Below, piece by piece: positions 53,321 through 62,147 of a stretch of 64,000 nt of DNA. Below the pieces are notes generated by a model. That model was not told where the DNA came from and searched no databases. It was given only the letters and a program-made list of their open reading frames with translations. How positions within the stretch are numbered: the stretch's first letter is position 1; the number at the start of each line of letters is the position of its first letter. Source of the stretch: Alteromonas sp. MMG017 (lineage in GTDB: Bacteria > Pseudomonadota > Gammaproteobacteria > Enterobacterales > Alteromonadaceae); the NCBI RefSeq assembly GCF_018100795.1, contig NZ_JAGJDY010000005.1, positions 1 to 64,000 on the forward strand. The letters are read 5' to 3'. A program made the position numbers and the translations under genes.

Positions 53321-55294
53321 TTAGTGAATAAGGGAAAAACTCACACCTGTGGATTCTAAAAACTCACCCTGAATACGAGCTTGCTGATTTCCGCGAGGTA
53401 CCATGACATAACAGGGCGGGGCAGGCTCCGTTTCTTCAAGCTCAAACCAGAGTGTATCCAGCACATCTTTCCCGTGGAATAAAAAGGTTTCGCCCCACGA
53501 TGTGGTGTACAACACTGAGACTTCTTCAACGCTCGCCTTTTGCCTGAGCGTGTTAAAATTCACAATAGCTAGGCAGGTTGTAACGCGAGCGCTAGTTAGT
53601 AGGTTTTCTCTTTGCAGCGCAGAAACTTTAATTGGCGGAAAGTAGCGGCAAATATGTTTCAATAAGTCGTTCAAATCCAGCTCACTTACCTCCCCGGCAT
53701 TGTAATCAAGATAGATGGTGGTTTTTGCGTCGATAATACGATTTGCTACGCACCATACGATTAACTCAATAGCAGAGAATGTTTGCGTTATTTTCTGACT
53801 TTGCGCTATTTTTCCCGACTTGCTGAGCGTGTCCGTAGCATATACAGTCCAAATCTCTTGCCCTGTTTTGTTTTGCTTTAATGCCACGGTTACCGTGTCG
53901 CAGTAGAGGTTTTCATCAAACGCGCGGCGTAGAAACTCAATTTTGTTAGGCTTCTTGCCATAAAAAGTACTAAGACGACGACCTAGTACGGTCATGTCTT
54001 TTTTACTCATGGTTTGTTGTTCAGCACCAAGCTGACTTGAAATACGTCGATAGCATTTCAAAAGAAATCGATGAATACGTCGGCTTAATTGAACCCGTTC
54101 GTGAAACGTCCATTCATGCTGATTATCTAAGTGGTAAAGGTCTTGTTTCGTCCATCCCCACTTCTTAGCATATGCCGCTATTATCTTGCGCTTAAACGTA
54201 GAGGTTTCACCACGTTGCGGTGGTTGGCTTAGTTTGCAATTACATTTGAGGTACAGGCACTGTTGAAGTAACAACATGTCTTCAGGCTGCCCCTCTTTTT
54301 CGTAATGCTCAATAAGTTGGTCGAACATTAGCGCATAAGGGTCGATAACCGCGACTTGTCCAGGTGCTTCGGCACCCCGATGAACATGCTTTTTAAGCAA
54401 GCTACACAAGGGCTGACCGTGCTCAATATGAGCAAGGTAAACTTCTAACTTCGCAATTTTCAGTACTGACTTAAACGGCGAGTCCATGGCCTTGCTTAAC
54501 TGCCATATTGCAGCGCCGAACAATTCACTGGCGTCGAGCCTTTCAAGGTTGCCAAGATCCATAAACCAGCTTAAATCTGGAGAACCACCGTCTTCTAGAT
54601 GACTTTTTAATGCAGTATATTGCTGGTCATTGGTTTTTTCTGGGGTTAACCACCAAAAAGGTGCTTTTCCTGCCACAACAATATTGGTGGTATAAAATTC
54701 AGCTTTAAGAAATAGCGCTTGGGCTGAGCCTGCGCTTTCTCCATCGGCAATGCCAAAATCGTTGCGTCGAACATTATCAATTTCAGACAGGAAGAAGTGC
54801 ACTTCAATACTGAACTTGCTGTCTGCCCAACGTTCAATGGCCGTTAACTTTTCTTGTAGTTTATTAAGCGACGCTTCTGAGAGTTGATTGCCATCGACAC
54901 ACACCCAATAGTCGAAATCAGAGGTGTCAGTTTGTGCAATGGTACCAATACTTCCCATGAGCACTAACGCATCAATAGCGCGCTGACGAGGCCACAGAGA
55001 TTTTATATCAGCAAACAAATCTCGCTTCTCTGGGAAACACTGCAAAAGTGCATTTTCAACAACATCGCGAAATGAATAATTATGAATACCAAAGGGGATC
55101 TCTTCACCTTCAATATAGCCTGGAAGATCAGGATGATTTACGTGCAGTAAAAAGGGCAGCACATGAAACAACGGCTTGTGCTCAGCAGGCATAAGCATAA
55201 GTGCACGTTCTACCCTTGCCTTGTTGTACCTAAGTACTCTTAACAGGCGTATTGTTAGATTCTTTTTAATTGATAGAGACTGCTGCTCTGTCAT
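53321..55294 (-). CDS. Class I adenylate cyclase, short paralogue
   Basis: A 657-residue enterobacterial-type (class I) adenylate cyclase. The nucleotidyltransferase centre is GSIGTIAQTDTSDFDYWVC, with Ser125-Asp126 and Asp128 as metal-binding residues (residues 114-132, shown in two halves GSIGTIAQ and SDFDYWVC). It would make cAMP from ATP for CRP-type control. It is about 190 residues shorter than E. coli CyaA. The glucose-responsive C-terminal regulatory domain is therefore reduced or altered, although a divergent C-terminal region remains. It may be a second cyclase in the genome rather than the main cyaA, so I leave the symbol empty. Confidence 0.88.
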   Translation of the reverse strand: MTEQQSLSIKKNLTIRLLRVLRYNKARVERALMLMPAEHKPLFHVLPFLLHVNHPDLPGYIEGEEIPFGIHNYSFRDVVENALLQCFPEKRDLFADIKSLWPRQRAIDALVLMGSIGTIAQTDTSDFDYWVCVDGNQLSEASLNKLQEKLTAIERWADSKFSIEVHFFLSEIDNVRRNDFGIADGESAGSAQALFLKAEFYTTNIVVAGKAPFWWLTPEKTNDQQYTALKSHLEDGGSPDLSWFMDLGNLERLDASELFGAAIWQLSKAMDSPFKSVLKIAKLEVYLAHIEHGQPLCSLLKKHVHRGAEAPGQVAVIDPYALMFDQLIEHYEKEGQPEDMLLLQQCLYLKCNCKLSQPPQRGETSTFKRKIIAAYAKKWGWTKQDLYHLDNQHEWTFHERVQLSRRIHRFLLKCYRRISSQLGAEQQTMSKKDMTVLGRRLSTFYGKKPNKIEFLRRAFDENLYCDTVTVALKQNKTGQEIWTVYATDTLSKSGKIAQSQKITQTFSAIELIVWCVANRIIDAKTTIYLDYNAGEVSELDLNDLLKHICRYFPPIKVSALQRENLLTSARVTTCLAIVNFNTLRQKASVEEVSVLYTTSWGETFLFHGKDVLDTLWFELEETEPAPPCYVMVPRGNQQARIQGEFLESTGVSFSLIH

Positions 55295-55515
55295 TACTGC
55301 TCTTTTGTATCGATAGTTATTTCAAAAATAGCGCGATTTCCCTTTGTCTGCCTCTTATTTCTAGTGCTGCAGTGAAAAGTAGCCAATTAGCCTGCGCTTC
55401 CATTATCAAAAATTTGTGTAAACTCATTCAATCATTAATGGGCTTATCGCCTTTAGTATAACTCGTTAAACTTCTCGGCATCTAAAGTATTCGCATTAAA
55501 TATTAGGAGTTACTT

Positions 55516-56172
55516 GTGTCTAACCAAATTATCAGTGATTTAAACCAGCGCTATACCGTTAAAAAGTACGACAGTAGCAAACGTATTTCTTCAGAAGATT
55601 TAACCATTATATTGGAAGCGCTAAGATTATCAGCTTCTTCAATAAACTCGCAGCCTTGGAAGTTTGTTGTCGTTGAAAGTGACAGTGCAAAGCAGCGTCT
55701 ACACGACACTTTTGCTAATAAGCATCAGTTCAACCAACTGCATGCAAAAGAAGCATCGCACACCATCTTATTTGCTTACGACCCTAAGTTTACCAAAGAG
55801 AAATTTGTTAAGCGTGTTGATGCAGAAGTGGCGTCTGGTCACTTACCAGAAGCAATGCGTGAATCGTTTATGGGTGCTTACGCTTTTGCCGAAGCTAATA
55901 CAGATGAGAACGGCTACAATGGCGCATGGACAAAAGCACAGGTTTATCTGGCGTTTGGAAACTTGCTTCACACATTAGCCCGCTTGGGTATAGCGTCTAC
56001 ACCGATGGAAGGCGTAGATGCTGACTTGATTGGTGAGCTGTTTAGCGAAGAACTAGACGGTCATATTTGTGAAGTGGCGCTAGCACTTGGCTATGCCGAC
56101 GAAGAGCAAGACTGGAACCACGGTTTACCCAAGGCTCGTTTGCCAATGGAAGATGTCATTACCGTAGTGTAA
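55516..56172 (+). CDS. Oxygen-insensitive NAD(P)H nitroreductase (NfsB-like)
   Basis: A 218-residue flavoprotein of the nitroreductase fold. KKYDSSKRIS and LRLSASSINSQPWKF form the FMN-binding start, and the C-terminal ALALGYADEEQDW segment completes the site. It reduces nitroaromatics, quinones or flavins with NAD(P)H. The start is GTG at 55516, supported by TAGGAG. It is divergent from the adenylate cyclase and ends 5 bases from the convergent GGDEF gene. Confidence 0.92.
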   Translation: MSNQIISDLNQRYTVKKYDSSKRISSEDLTIILEALRLSASSINSQPWKFVVVESDSAKQRLHDTFANKHQFNQLHAKEASHTILFAYDPKFTKEKFVKRVDAEVASGHLPEAMRESFMGAYAFAEANTDENGYNGAWTKAQVYLAFGNLLHTLARLGIASTPMEGVDADLIGELFSEELDGHICEVALALGYADEEQDWNHGLPKARLPMEDVITVV

Positions 56173-56177
56173 TGGCG

Positions 56178-58505
56178 TTAGTCCTGCGCTCTAGCGAGAG
56201 CTTCGCTCCATAACGTCACCTGATTACGGCCTAGCGATTTCGACTTAAATAGGGCGAGATCGGCTTGGTCTATGAGTTCAGATGGCGTTTTCGCATCAAA
56301 GCGAATAGATGAAACGCCTAGGCTACAGGTCACCGCGATATCATCAAAGCGACGAACTTGAATAGTTTCTCGTAAATTTTCAGCTATGCGCATAGCTTGG
56401 TGAGAGGAGGTATCTGGCAATACAATACAGAACTCCTCTCCACCAAATCGTGCGACCACATCGTTTTGGCGAACGCAGCTTTGTAAGGTATTAGCAACCC
56501 CGCGAAGCACCGAGTCACCTATGGTATGCCCGTAATTATCATTGATAGATTTAAAGTAGTCGATGTCTACCATTATTACGCAGTAGTCTTCTGGCTGCGG
56601 ATTTCTTGCAAAATCCCGTTTCATTAAATCAAATAGGACACGGCGATTAAAGCTGTTCGTCAATGGATCGCGTGTGGCTAAGTAGCCCAGTTCTTGGTTG
56701 CGTTGTTTCGATACCATAAAGCGTCGATAAATAAGCAGTACCAGTATTAAGCAGACGGCTAACAATAATGCTAAAGCGACACTGGCATATCTGTTTTTAG
56801 TTAGTTCTAATTCTGAAATAGTGGTGGCTTGTTGGGCTATCTCAATTTCATTGTTCTTTCTAGCCAACTCGAGCTTGTCGAGTTTGGTTTTTTCTCGCAG
56901 AGTTTCTAATTCTATTTCTAGTCTTAAAGAGTGTAGTTTAGCTTTTTCAAGCGCGAGTTCGTTGTTATTATTGTCTTCTTGAATAACTTCGCTCAATGCA
57001 ATTTCTTGTTCAGCGTATTGTAATGATGCTGCTGTATTGCCTCTGCTTTTCTCTGCTAAACGTAAATAACGATAACTCTCTAACATAAAGGCTTTGTAGC
57101 CATTCTTGTGTGCTAATGTTGCGGCTGTTTTTAACAGTGTTATGGCCTCTTCCATGTCAGTATCAAAAAGCATGGTAGCTAATGGAATAAGGGTTTTAAT
57201 TTGGTAAAAATCACTTTCTATCTCTGTGGCTAAATCCAGTGATTCTCTATAGTAATTGAGTGCGCTTGAAACGTTATTTTCGTCTCGTTGAATGTTCGCC
57301 ATTATTCTCTGGGTTATTGATTGCTTTGCCTTGTCGTTGCTTTTTCGATAAATATTATCTGCTTTTTTCGCTAACGTTGTTGCCGATGCATAGTCACCCT
57401 TTTTCCAATCAATAATCGCGCTTTCTCTAAGCGCGGTAGCAAGGGTTTTGGGCTCGACTTTTTCCTCTGGCAAGCTAATAGACAGCATGTAAAATGAACG
57501 GGCTTGGTCGAATTGTTCTAATCTAAAATAAATATGACCTATCTGGTTCGACGTTTTAGCAATGCCCGTTGCATTATTAACCTTCTTATAATATCGATGA
57601 GCCTGGTGAACGTGCTTTAAAGACTGTTCATAACGACCAATGTGGCGGTAAATAATTCCCGCTCCCATTAACGCTTTAGCACGGCCTTTAGCATCATCTA
57701 TTTGCCCGTGAAGGGCCAAGCTTCTTAATGCATAGTCTAGTGCAAGCACTAAATTCCCTAGGTATCGCTCTGCTTCGGCCAGTGTATTGAGCGTACGCGC
57801 CATAGACTTTACTTCATTTAAATCAGTAAATACGGCTAAGGCTATTCCGTAATGTTCGGCGGTTTTTTCTCGGTTCTCTAATCGCTTGTAGGCCTCTGCA
57901 ATTCTTACGTGGGTTCTTGCGTTTAGCTTTTGAATGTGACTTTCGTTGGCGGTCAGGTATTCAATGGCCATCAAGTATTGTACAACCGCAATAGAGTATT
58001 GAGTTTTTGCAAAATGGTAATCGCCCTTGGCCCTTAATGTGATGGCGATAGGAAAAGCTTCACCATATTGAAAAGCCAAAGGTACCAGCGTTGCAATAGC
58101 GTTTTCTGCTTTGGTTAACTGTTTATCTTTCACCAATACATCGATATAGCCCGCATACGACAATATGTAATTTTCCGTATCGTTGAGCTTTTCGAATATG
58201 GCTGAAGCTGCAAAAAAATGGTGCTGTGACGTTTTGTTTTGACCGGTTCGAATCGATAATTTTCCAAGTAGAAAATGCGCTTGTGCAGTAGTGCTGAAGT
58301 CGTCTATTTCTTGTGAAAGTTCCAAGGCTTGATTAGCCCATATAGTACTGCGTTTTGGTGAGGAATCTTGTGCTAATTGTGCTTTTGAAAGGAGTGCATC
58401 AGCGCGCTGAAATGAAGCTTTATCCGCAGAAGGCAAGGGGCTAGCCTGCTGCGCATGGGCAGAAGTAAGCACAATTAATAACAGAGTGAAAACGAAAAAG
58501 CGCAT
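56178..58505 (-). CDS. Exported-sensor TPR protein with GGDEF diguanylate cyclase
   Basis: A 775-residue signalling protein. A signal peptide (residues 1-18) leads a periplasmic array of tetratricopeptide repeats (about 25-490), a coiled coil (about 510-570) and a membrane helix (about 573-595). The cytosolic GGDEF domain has GGEEF at 688-692 and an RxxD inhibitory site RQND at 679-682, five residues upstream as required. It should make cyclic di-GMP with product inhibition, under control of a periplasmic protein or peptide signal bound by the TPRs. Confidence 0.93.
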   Translation of the reverse strand: MRFFVFTLLLIVLTSAHAQQASPLPSADKASFQRADALLSKAQLAQDSSPKRSTIWANQALELSQEIDDFSTTAQAHFLLGKLSIRTGQNKTSQHHFFAASAIFEKLNDTENYILSYAGYIDVLVKDKQLTKAENAIATLVPLAFQYGEAFPIAITLRAKGDYHFAKTQYSIAVVQYLMAIEYLTANESHIQKLNARTHVRIAEAYKRLENREKTAEHYGIALAVFTDLNEVKSMARTLNTLAEAERYLGNLVLALDYALRSLALHGQIDDAKGRAKALMGAGIIYRHIGRYEQSLKHVHQAHRYYKKVNNATGIAKTSNQIGHIYFRLEQFDQARSFYMLSISLPEEKVEPKTLATALRESAIIDWKKGDYASATTLAKKADNIYRKSNDKAKQSITQRIMANIQRDENNVSSALNYYRESLDLATEIESDFYQIKTLIPLATMLFDTDMEEAITLLKTAATLAHKNGYKAFMLESYRYLRLAEKSRGNTAASLQYAEQEIALSEVIQEDNNNNELALEKAKLHSLRLEIELETLREKTKLDKLELARKNNEIEIAQQATTISELELTKNRYASVALALLLAVCLILVLLIYRRFMVSKQRNQELGYLATRDPLTNSFNRRVLFDLMKRDFARNPQPEDYCVIMVDIDYFKSINDNYGHTIGDSVLRGVANTLQSCVRQNDVVARFGGEEFCIVLPDTSSHQAMRIAENLRETIQVRRFDDIAVTCSLGVSSIRFDAKTPSELIDQADLALFKSKSLGRNQVTLWSEALARAQD

Positions 58506-58724
58506 TTGCTATGGGTTCGGGTTAAAACAACTGAATGAACAGAGTATAAATGCTCAAGCTTTCTACTAACAGAGTGAATATAGTGCTATCAAAGGTCAAA
58601 TAGTCTAAGTGGTTGTACAATAAATCATCTGTTACTGCTTTTATTGTTGTCTATTGCTTTGATTGCCCCCACTTAAACTACAAATGAAGCCACTTGGCCA
58701 CTTAACTATAAGGATACTATTTCA

Positions 58725-59273
58725 ATGAGCCGACACTTTGATAACGCTCAAGGGTTATGTGAAGACAAAGATAAAGCCACCGAAGGCTTTGTTTTCAACC
58801 AAACGATGTTGCGTATTGCCGACCCTGCACGCTCACTCGATTTTTACACGCGAGTAATGGGCATGACATTGTTGAAACGCCTTGATTTTGAAGAGATGAA
58901 ATTTAGCCTTTATTTCTTAGCGGCGGGTGATGATTTTTCTGATATCAGCGAAGACGATAGTGAGCGCACCGCCCAAACTTTTGGAAGGCCTGCCATGCTA
59001 GAGCTCACTCACAATTGGGGGGATACCGCAGATAGTGTTGACTATCATAATGGCAATAGTGAACCAAAAGGCTTTGGTCATATTGGCTTTCACGTACCGA
59101 ATCTAGATGCTGCATGTGAAAGATTTGAAGCGCTAGATGTCCCTTTTCAAAAACGCCCTAATGATGGTTCGATGAAAGGTATCGCATTTATTAGAGATCC
59201 AGATGATTACTGGATTGAAATTTTTGATGCTAAACAAACGGCTAAGGTATGCGCCCCACACCTGAGCAAGTAA
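58725..59273 (+). CDS. gloA: Lactoylglutathione lyase (glyoxalase I), long zinc-type
   Basis: A 182-residue glyoxalase I. The metal ligands are Gln26 (NQTMLRI), Glu93 (LELTHNWG), His119 (GFGHIG) and Glu165 (YWIEIFD), the Gln-Glu-His-Glu set of the human zinc enzyme rather than the His-Glu-His-Glu set of the short nickel-type E. coli GloA. The segments [12 protein letters not shown] and MKFSLYFLA are closely eukaryote-like. It isomerises the methylglyoxal-glutathione hemithioacetal to S-lactoylglutathione. AAGGAT precedes the ATG. Monocistronic. Confidence 0.93.
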   Translation: MSRHFDNAQGLCEDKDKATEGFVFNQTMLRIADPARSLDFYTRVMGMTLLKRLDFEEMKFSLYFLAAGDDFSDISEDDSERTAQTFGRPAMLELTHNWGDTADSVDYHNGNSEPKGFGHIGFHVPNLDAACERFEALDVPFQKRPNDGSMKGIAFIRDPDDYWIEIFDAKQTAKVCAPHLSK

Positions 59274-59303
59274 TGCAAGGCGCCACATTCTTGTAAACCA
59301 AAC

Positions 59304-59966
59304 TTAGTCAGCGTAGCCCCATGGTGCTGCCGGTACGGGTATTGATTGGGTTAAATCAAAATCTACCCGGAACTCTCTGCCTTCTCTAATCAATCGGTAG
59401 GTAAAGGTTTCCGGGTAAATAAACATTTGCCAAATATTGGAGCTTGATTGGGGAATGCCACTTTTTGCAAACAAGGCTTTAGAGTAGGCGTCGGCGGGGA
59501 AAGATTGGACCTGGGGCCAACCAGCATCGAGGGTATGACCGCCGTACATGGTCGATTCCGAATAGCTACCATCTTCATGTCGATGATCATGCTTAAGCGA
59601 TAATCCAGAGCCCGTTTTAGTGATTATCCACGTTCTAGACGCATTGTCGCCTATGTGGAAGGGAATATGTAACACGGTGTCTGTACAGCGGCGAACATGC
59701 ATGACCAAAGGTTGATCTGCCATGCTGCTAGTAGGCTGGTTATCAACCGTTATTTTTCCAGCAAACGCTTTTCCGCATAGCGCGCGTATACTGTCAAAAA
59801 AGCTATCGTGGCTGGCAATCGACACTAACGGAGCTGGCTGAACAATAGGTTCAGCGTTAGAAGTCTGTGCGGCCATCAGCACTGGCACTGGTGTAGATAC
59901 AAGCGCTAAGGTGCCTATAGCCACTAATCGGGGGGCTATTTGAAGCAGTGTTGAGCTAATCTTCAT
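59304..59966 (-). CDS. Exported hypothetical protein
   Basis: A 220-residue protein with an N-terminal signal peptide (to about residue 33, LMAAQTSNA). The mature part has a LCGKAFAGKITVDN segment and a Cys at VRRCTDT that could pair with the first cysteine, and a HDHRHEDGS stretch. I recall similar uncharacterised secreted proteins but cannot name a family. It is the last of three consecutive minus-strand envelope genes (with the two lipoproteins upstream). Confidence 0.75.
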   Translation of the reverse strand: MKISSTLLQIAPRLVAIGTLALVSTPVPVLMAAQTSNAEPIVQPAPLVSIASHDSFFDSIRALCGKAFAGKITVDNQPTSSMADQPLVMHVRRCTDTVLHIPFHIGDNASRTWIITKTGSGLSLKHDHRHEDGSYSESTMYGGHTLDAGWPQVQSFPADAYSKALFAKSGIPQSSSNIWQMFIYPETFTYRLIREGREFRVDFDLTQSIPVPAAPWGYAD

Positions 59967-59999
59967 GCGTTATCTTCTTCTTATTATTATCATTATTGA

Positions 60000-60563
60000 T
60001 TAGTTGTTCCAGTTTCTTGGTACCAATTGAACAGCACCTTCAACAACTTTCATGTCTAGCGGTACTTTACTCAATAGTGCCACTTTGGGGTTATTCATAT
60101 CTAGTTTATAAACAGGGTTAGCAGCCAGAAAAGCGTTGAGTAAGTTCATCACTTCGTTGTTTAAAGGCTTTAAGTTCCCTTTGTAGCTACCCGCTTCTAC
60201 ACTTGAATCTAACAAATTAAGATTGCGCAGGAATACGGCTTTTTGCTCACTGTCATAGTAAGGGCTGCCTTCAATCTTAAAGGTTAAGCGAACAGGGTAT
60301 TTGAACGCGAAAGCATTAATTTCTGCACCTGTGTCTAAACCAAGGGATATAACATCGCGATTATCAGGGCCGATATTCACATTTATATCGTTCACATTTA
60401 GCTGTACGGGCAAGCCCATAAGATTAACGTTTTCAGTCAAATTCGGCATTTGCTTATTAAGCAATGATTGGACTTCAGCATTTGTAAAAGAGAAAACGGC
60501 TATGCCATTCGTACTTGCACATCCGGTAAGAAAAAGGGTGATAGCAAAGAGTATAACTTTCAT
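60000..60563 (-). CDS. DUF1439 (YceB-like) lipoprotein
   Basis: A 187-residue lipoprotein (LTGC, Cys15). The mature domain is the DUF1439/YceB beta-rich fold related to lipid-binding TULIP-type proteins: FSFTNAEVQSLLNKQMP, the central SLGLDTGAEINAF and the C-terminal PLDMKVVEGAVQL. The role in E. coli is not firmly known. It sits 33 bases upstream of the exported hypothetical gene. Confidence 0.86.
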   Translation of the reverse strand: MKVILFAITLFLTGCASTNGIAVFSFTNAEVQSLLNKQMPNLTENVNLMGLPVQLNVNDINVNIGPDNRDVISLGLDTGAEINAFAFKYPVRLTFKIEGSPYYDSEQKAVFLRNLNLLDSSVEAGSYKGNLKPLNNEVMNLLNAFLAANPVYKLDMNNPKVALLSKVPLDMKVVEGAVQLVPRNWNN

Positions 60564-60670
60564 AAAAAACCTTCTGTTTAGAGTTCATAGCCTGCAATGA
60601 ATACAAGAAAAATCTCATAACAAGCAAGCTAATTACTCCCATTATGCCATTTGCTTCATATAAATGACGT

Positions 60671-61240
60671 TTATTTTGCTGGAAAGGCTTCAAGTAAACT
60701 GACCACTAACTCGCTTAGTTTATTTTGGATAGTGACGGCATCGGTAGACTCTACCTCTACACTGCCCACTGCACTGTAAATAAACGTATCGCCACGTACC
60801 ACATCAATTTGAAGGTTTTGATATTGGGTCACGCGCTCACCAATAGGTACACTGAAAATACTGCCAAGGGAAATACCGCCAGAACGGCCAAATACACCCG
60901 TGCCTAAGCCTAGGTTTAGTCGTGTGTCATTTTCTTCACTGGCAGTTGAAGGAAGGAAACCTACCAGTACATCTGCACCTTCTTCAGGCGAAGGCTTGAG
61001 CCCCTTGGCGATAAGTGCTCGGCTAATAGCCGATGTGAGTTGGCTTTCTATTTCGGGGTTCAAGCTATTAAGTGGCGGTCGAACAAAAAACGTATCTATT
61101 TCGGCAAAGTTCTGGCTTTCATCAATATTAATTTGCGGGCCCTTGTTGGCACAGCCTGCTAAGAAGCTTAATGCCACTAAGGCAAAAAGCATGTAAAAGG
61201 GTTTTCTTGCTCTATGTTTACTTCTATTTGTTGGTGTCAT
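60671..61240 (-). CDS. DUF4136 lipoprotein
   Basis: A 189-residue lipoprotein (LAGC, Cys30) with the DUF4136 domain: FAEIDTFFVRPP, AISRALIAKGLKP, ADVLVGF and a C-terminal helix. The ATG at 61240 is used instead of a TTG four codons upstream; neither has a strong ribosome site. The basic n-region before the hydrophobic core is long. Function unknown. First of three adjacent envelope-protein genes. Confidence 0.84.
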   Translation of the reverse strand: MTPTNRSKHRARKPFYMLFALVALSFLAGCANKGPQINIDESQNFAEIDTFFVRPPLNSLNPEIESQLTSAISRALIAKGLKPSPEEGADVLVGFLPSTASEENDTRLNLGLGTGVFGRSGGISLGSIFSVPIGERVTQYQNLQIDVVRGDTFIYSAVGSVEVESTDAVTIQNKLSELVVSLLEAFPAK

Positions 61241-61442
61241 AAGTACGCCCAATAAAGAACTGCTGTAGTGGTTTAAAGATGAAAACCACCATTTAGGATC
61301 GATTTATTATCGTAAATAGCGCAAATTGAACGTCAAGCCTCATCAATTCACGTAAACCAGTGGTTTTAATTCGCGGTCTATTAGCCATTGCGATAAACTA
61401 CGCCATAATAAATGAGCCACTTCTAGATTAAGACGAAAAACC

Positions 61443-62030
61443 ATGATCCACAATGATGTTCTACGACGCCTACGCTTTGCTTTGGCAATTAACGATACCG
61501 CTGCTATTGGTATTTTCAAGTTAGTAGACTACGACATGGATGTAGATTACCTTCATTCAATTATGAAAAAAGAAGGTGAAGAGGGCTATTTGCCTTGCAG
61601 AGATAAAATCATCTCTTTGTTCTTAGATGGCTTAATCATTAAAAGACGTGGCAAGCAAGAAGGTGTTGAGCCTGTTATTTTAAAATCCGGTGAGCGTTTA
61701 AGTAACAATGAAGTGCTTCGAAAAATTCGTATTGCTATGAGCTACAAAGACGAAGATATGATTAACGCGCTTCAAATGGCTGATTTTAGATTAAGCAAAA
61801 ACGAGCTTTCAGCTTTTTTCAGAAAACCAGATCACAGAAACTATAAAGTGGCTGGCGACCAAGTCGTGCGTAACTTATTACAGGGCATGGTGAAGAAGTA
61901 TCGCCCTGATGCGAAAAAAACAGCGCATACAAAAGAGCAAGTACGCGAGAACGTAAAAGCGGATATTCAGGCCAAAAAAGCCAAAGAGAAAACTAATAAG
62001 CCAAGTTCTGTGTGGGGCAAAACCTCTTAA
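61443..62030 (+). CDS. yehS: DUF1456 family protein (YehS)
   Basis: A 195-residue protein with two copies of the DUF1456 helical module, each starting NDVLRRLRFAL and NNEVLRKIRIAM (residues about 3 and 88). The second module holds FFRKPDHRNYK. The C-terminal 40 residues are Lys-rich and probably disordered. The family is conserved in gammaproteobacteria without assigned function; the basic tail suggests nucleic-acid or ribosome contact. Confidence 0.9.
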   Translation: MIHNDVLRRLRFALAINDTAAIGIFKLVDYDMDVDYLHSIMKKEGEEGYLPCRDKIISLFLDGLIIKRRGKQEGVEPVILKSGERLSNNEVLRKIRIAMSYKDEDMINALQMADFRLSKNELSAFFRKPDHRNYKVAGDQVVRNLLQGMVKKYRPDAKKTAHTKEQVRENVKADIQAKKAKEKTNKPSSVWGKTS

Positions 62031-62051
62031 CCGTGAACTCATAACTATTGG

Positions 62052-62113
62052 GCGTTACGCTTTGCACCGTGTTAAGTGTGCAAAAGCATGAAGATTTAAA
62101 CTGTGCGTAACGC
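62052..62113. promoter_or_regulatory. Nested double hairpin between yehS and zapE
   Basis: The outer arms GCGTTACGC (62052-62060) and GCGTAACGC (62105-62113) are perfect complements. Inside them TTTGCAC (62061-62067) pairs with GTGCAAA (62078-62084). The whole could fold as one RNA element in the 117-base gap, ending 34 bases before the zapE ATG. It has no T tract, so it is not a simple terminator; a leader structure is possible. Confidence 0.6.
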
Positions 62114-62147
62114 TATCTTCCTCGGCAAGACACCATATTAAACCTGT

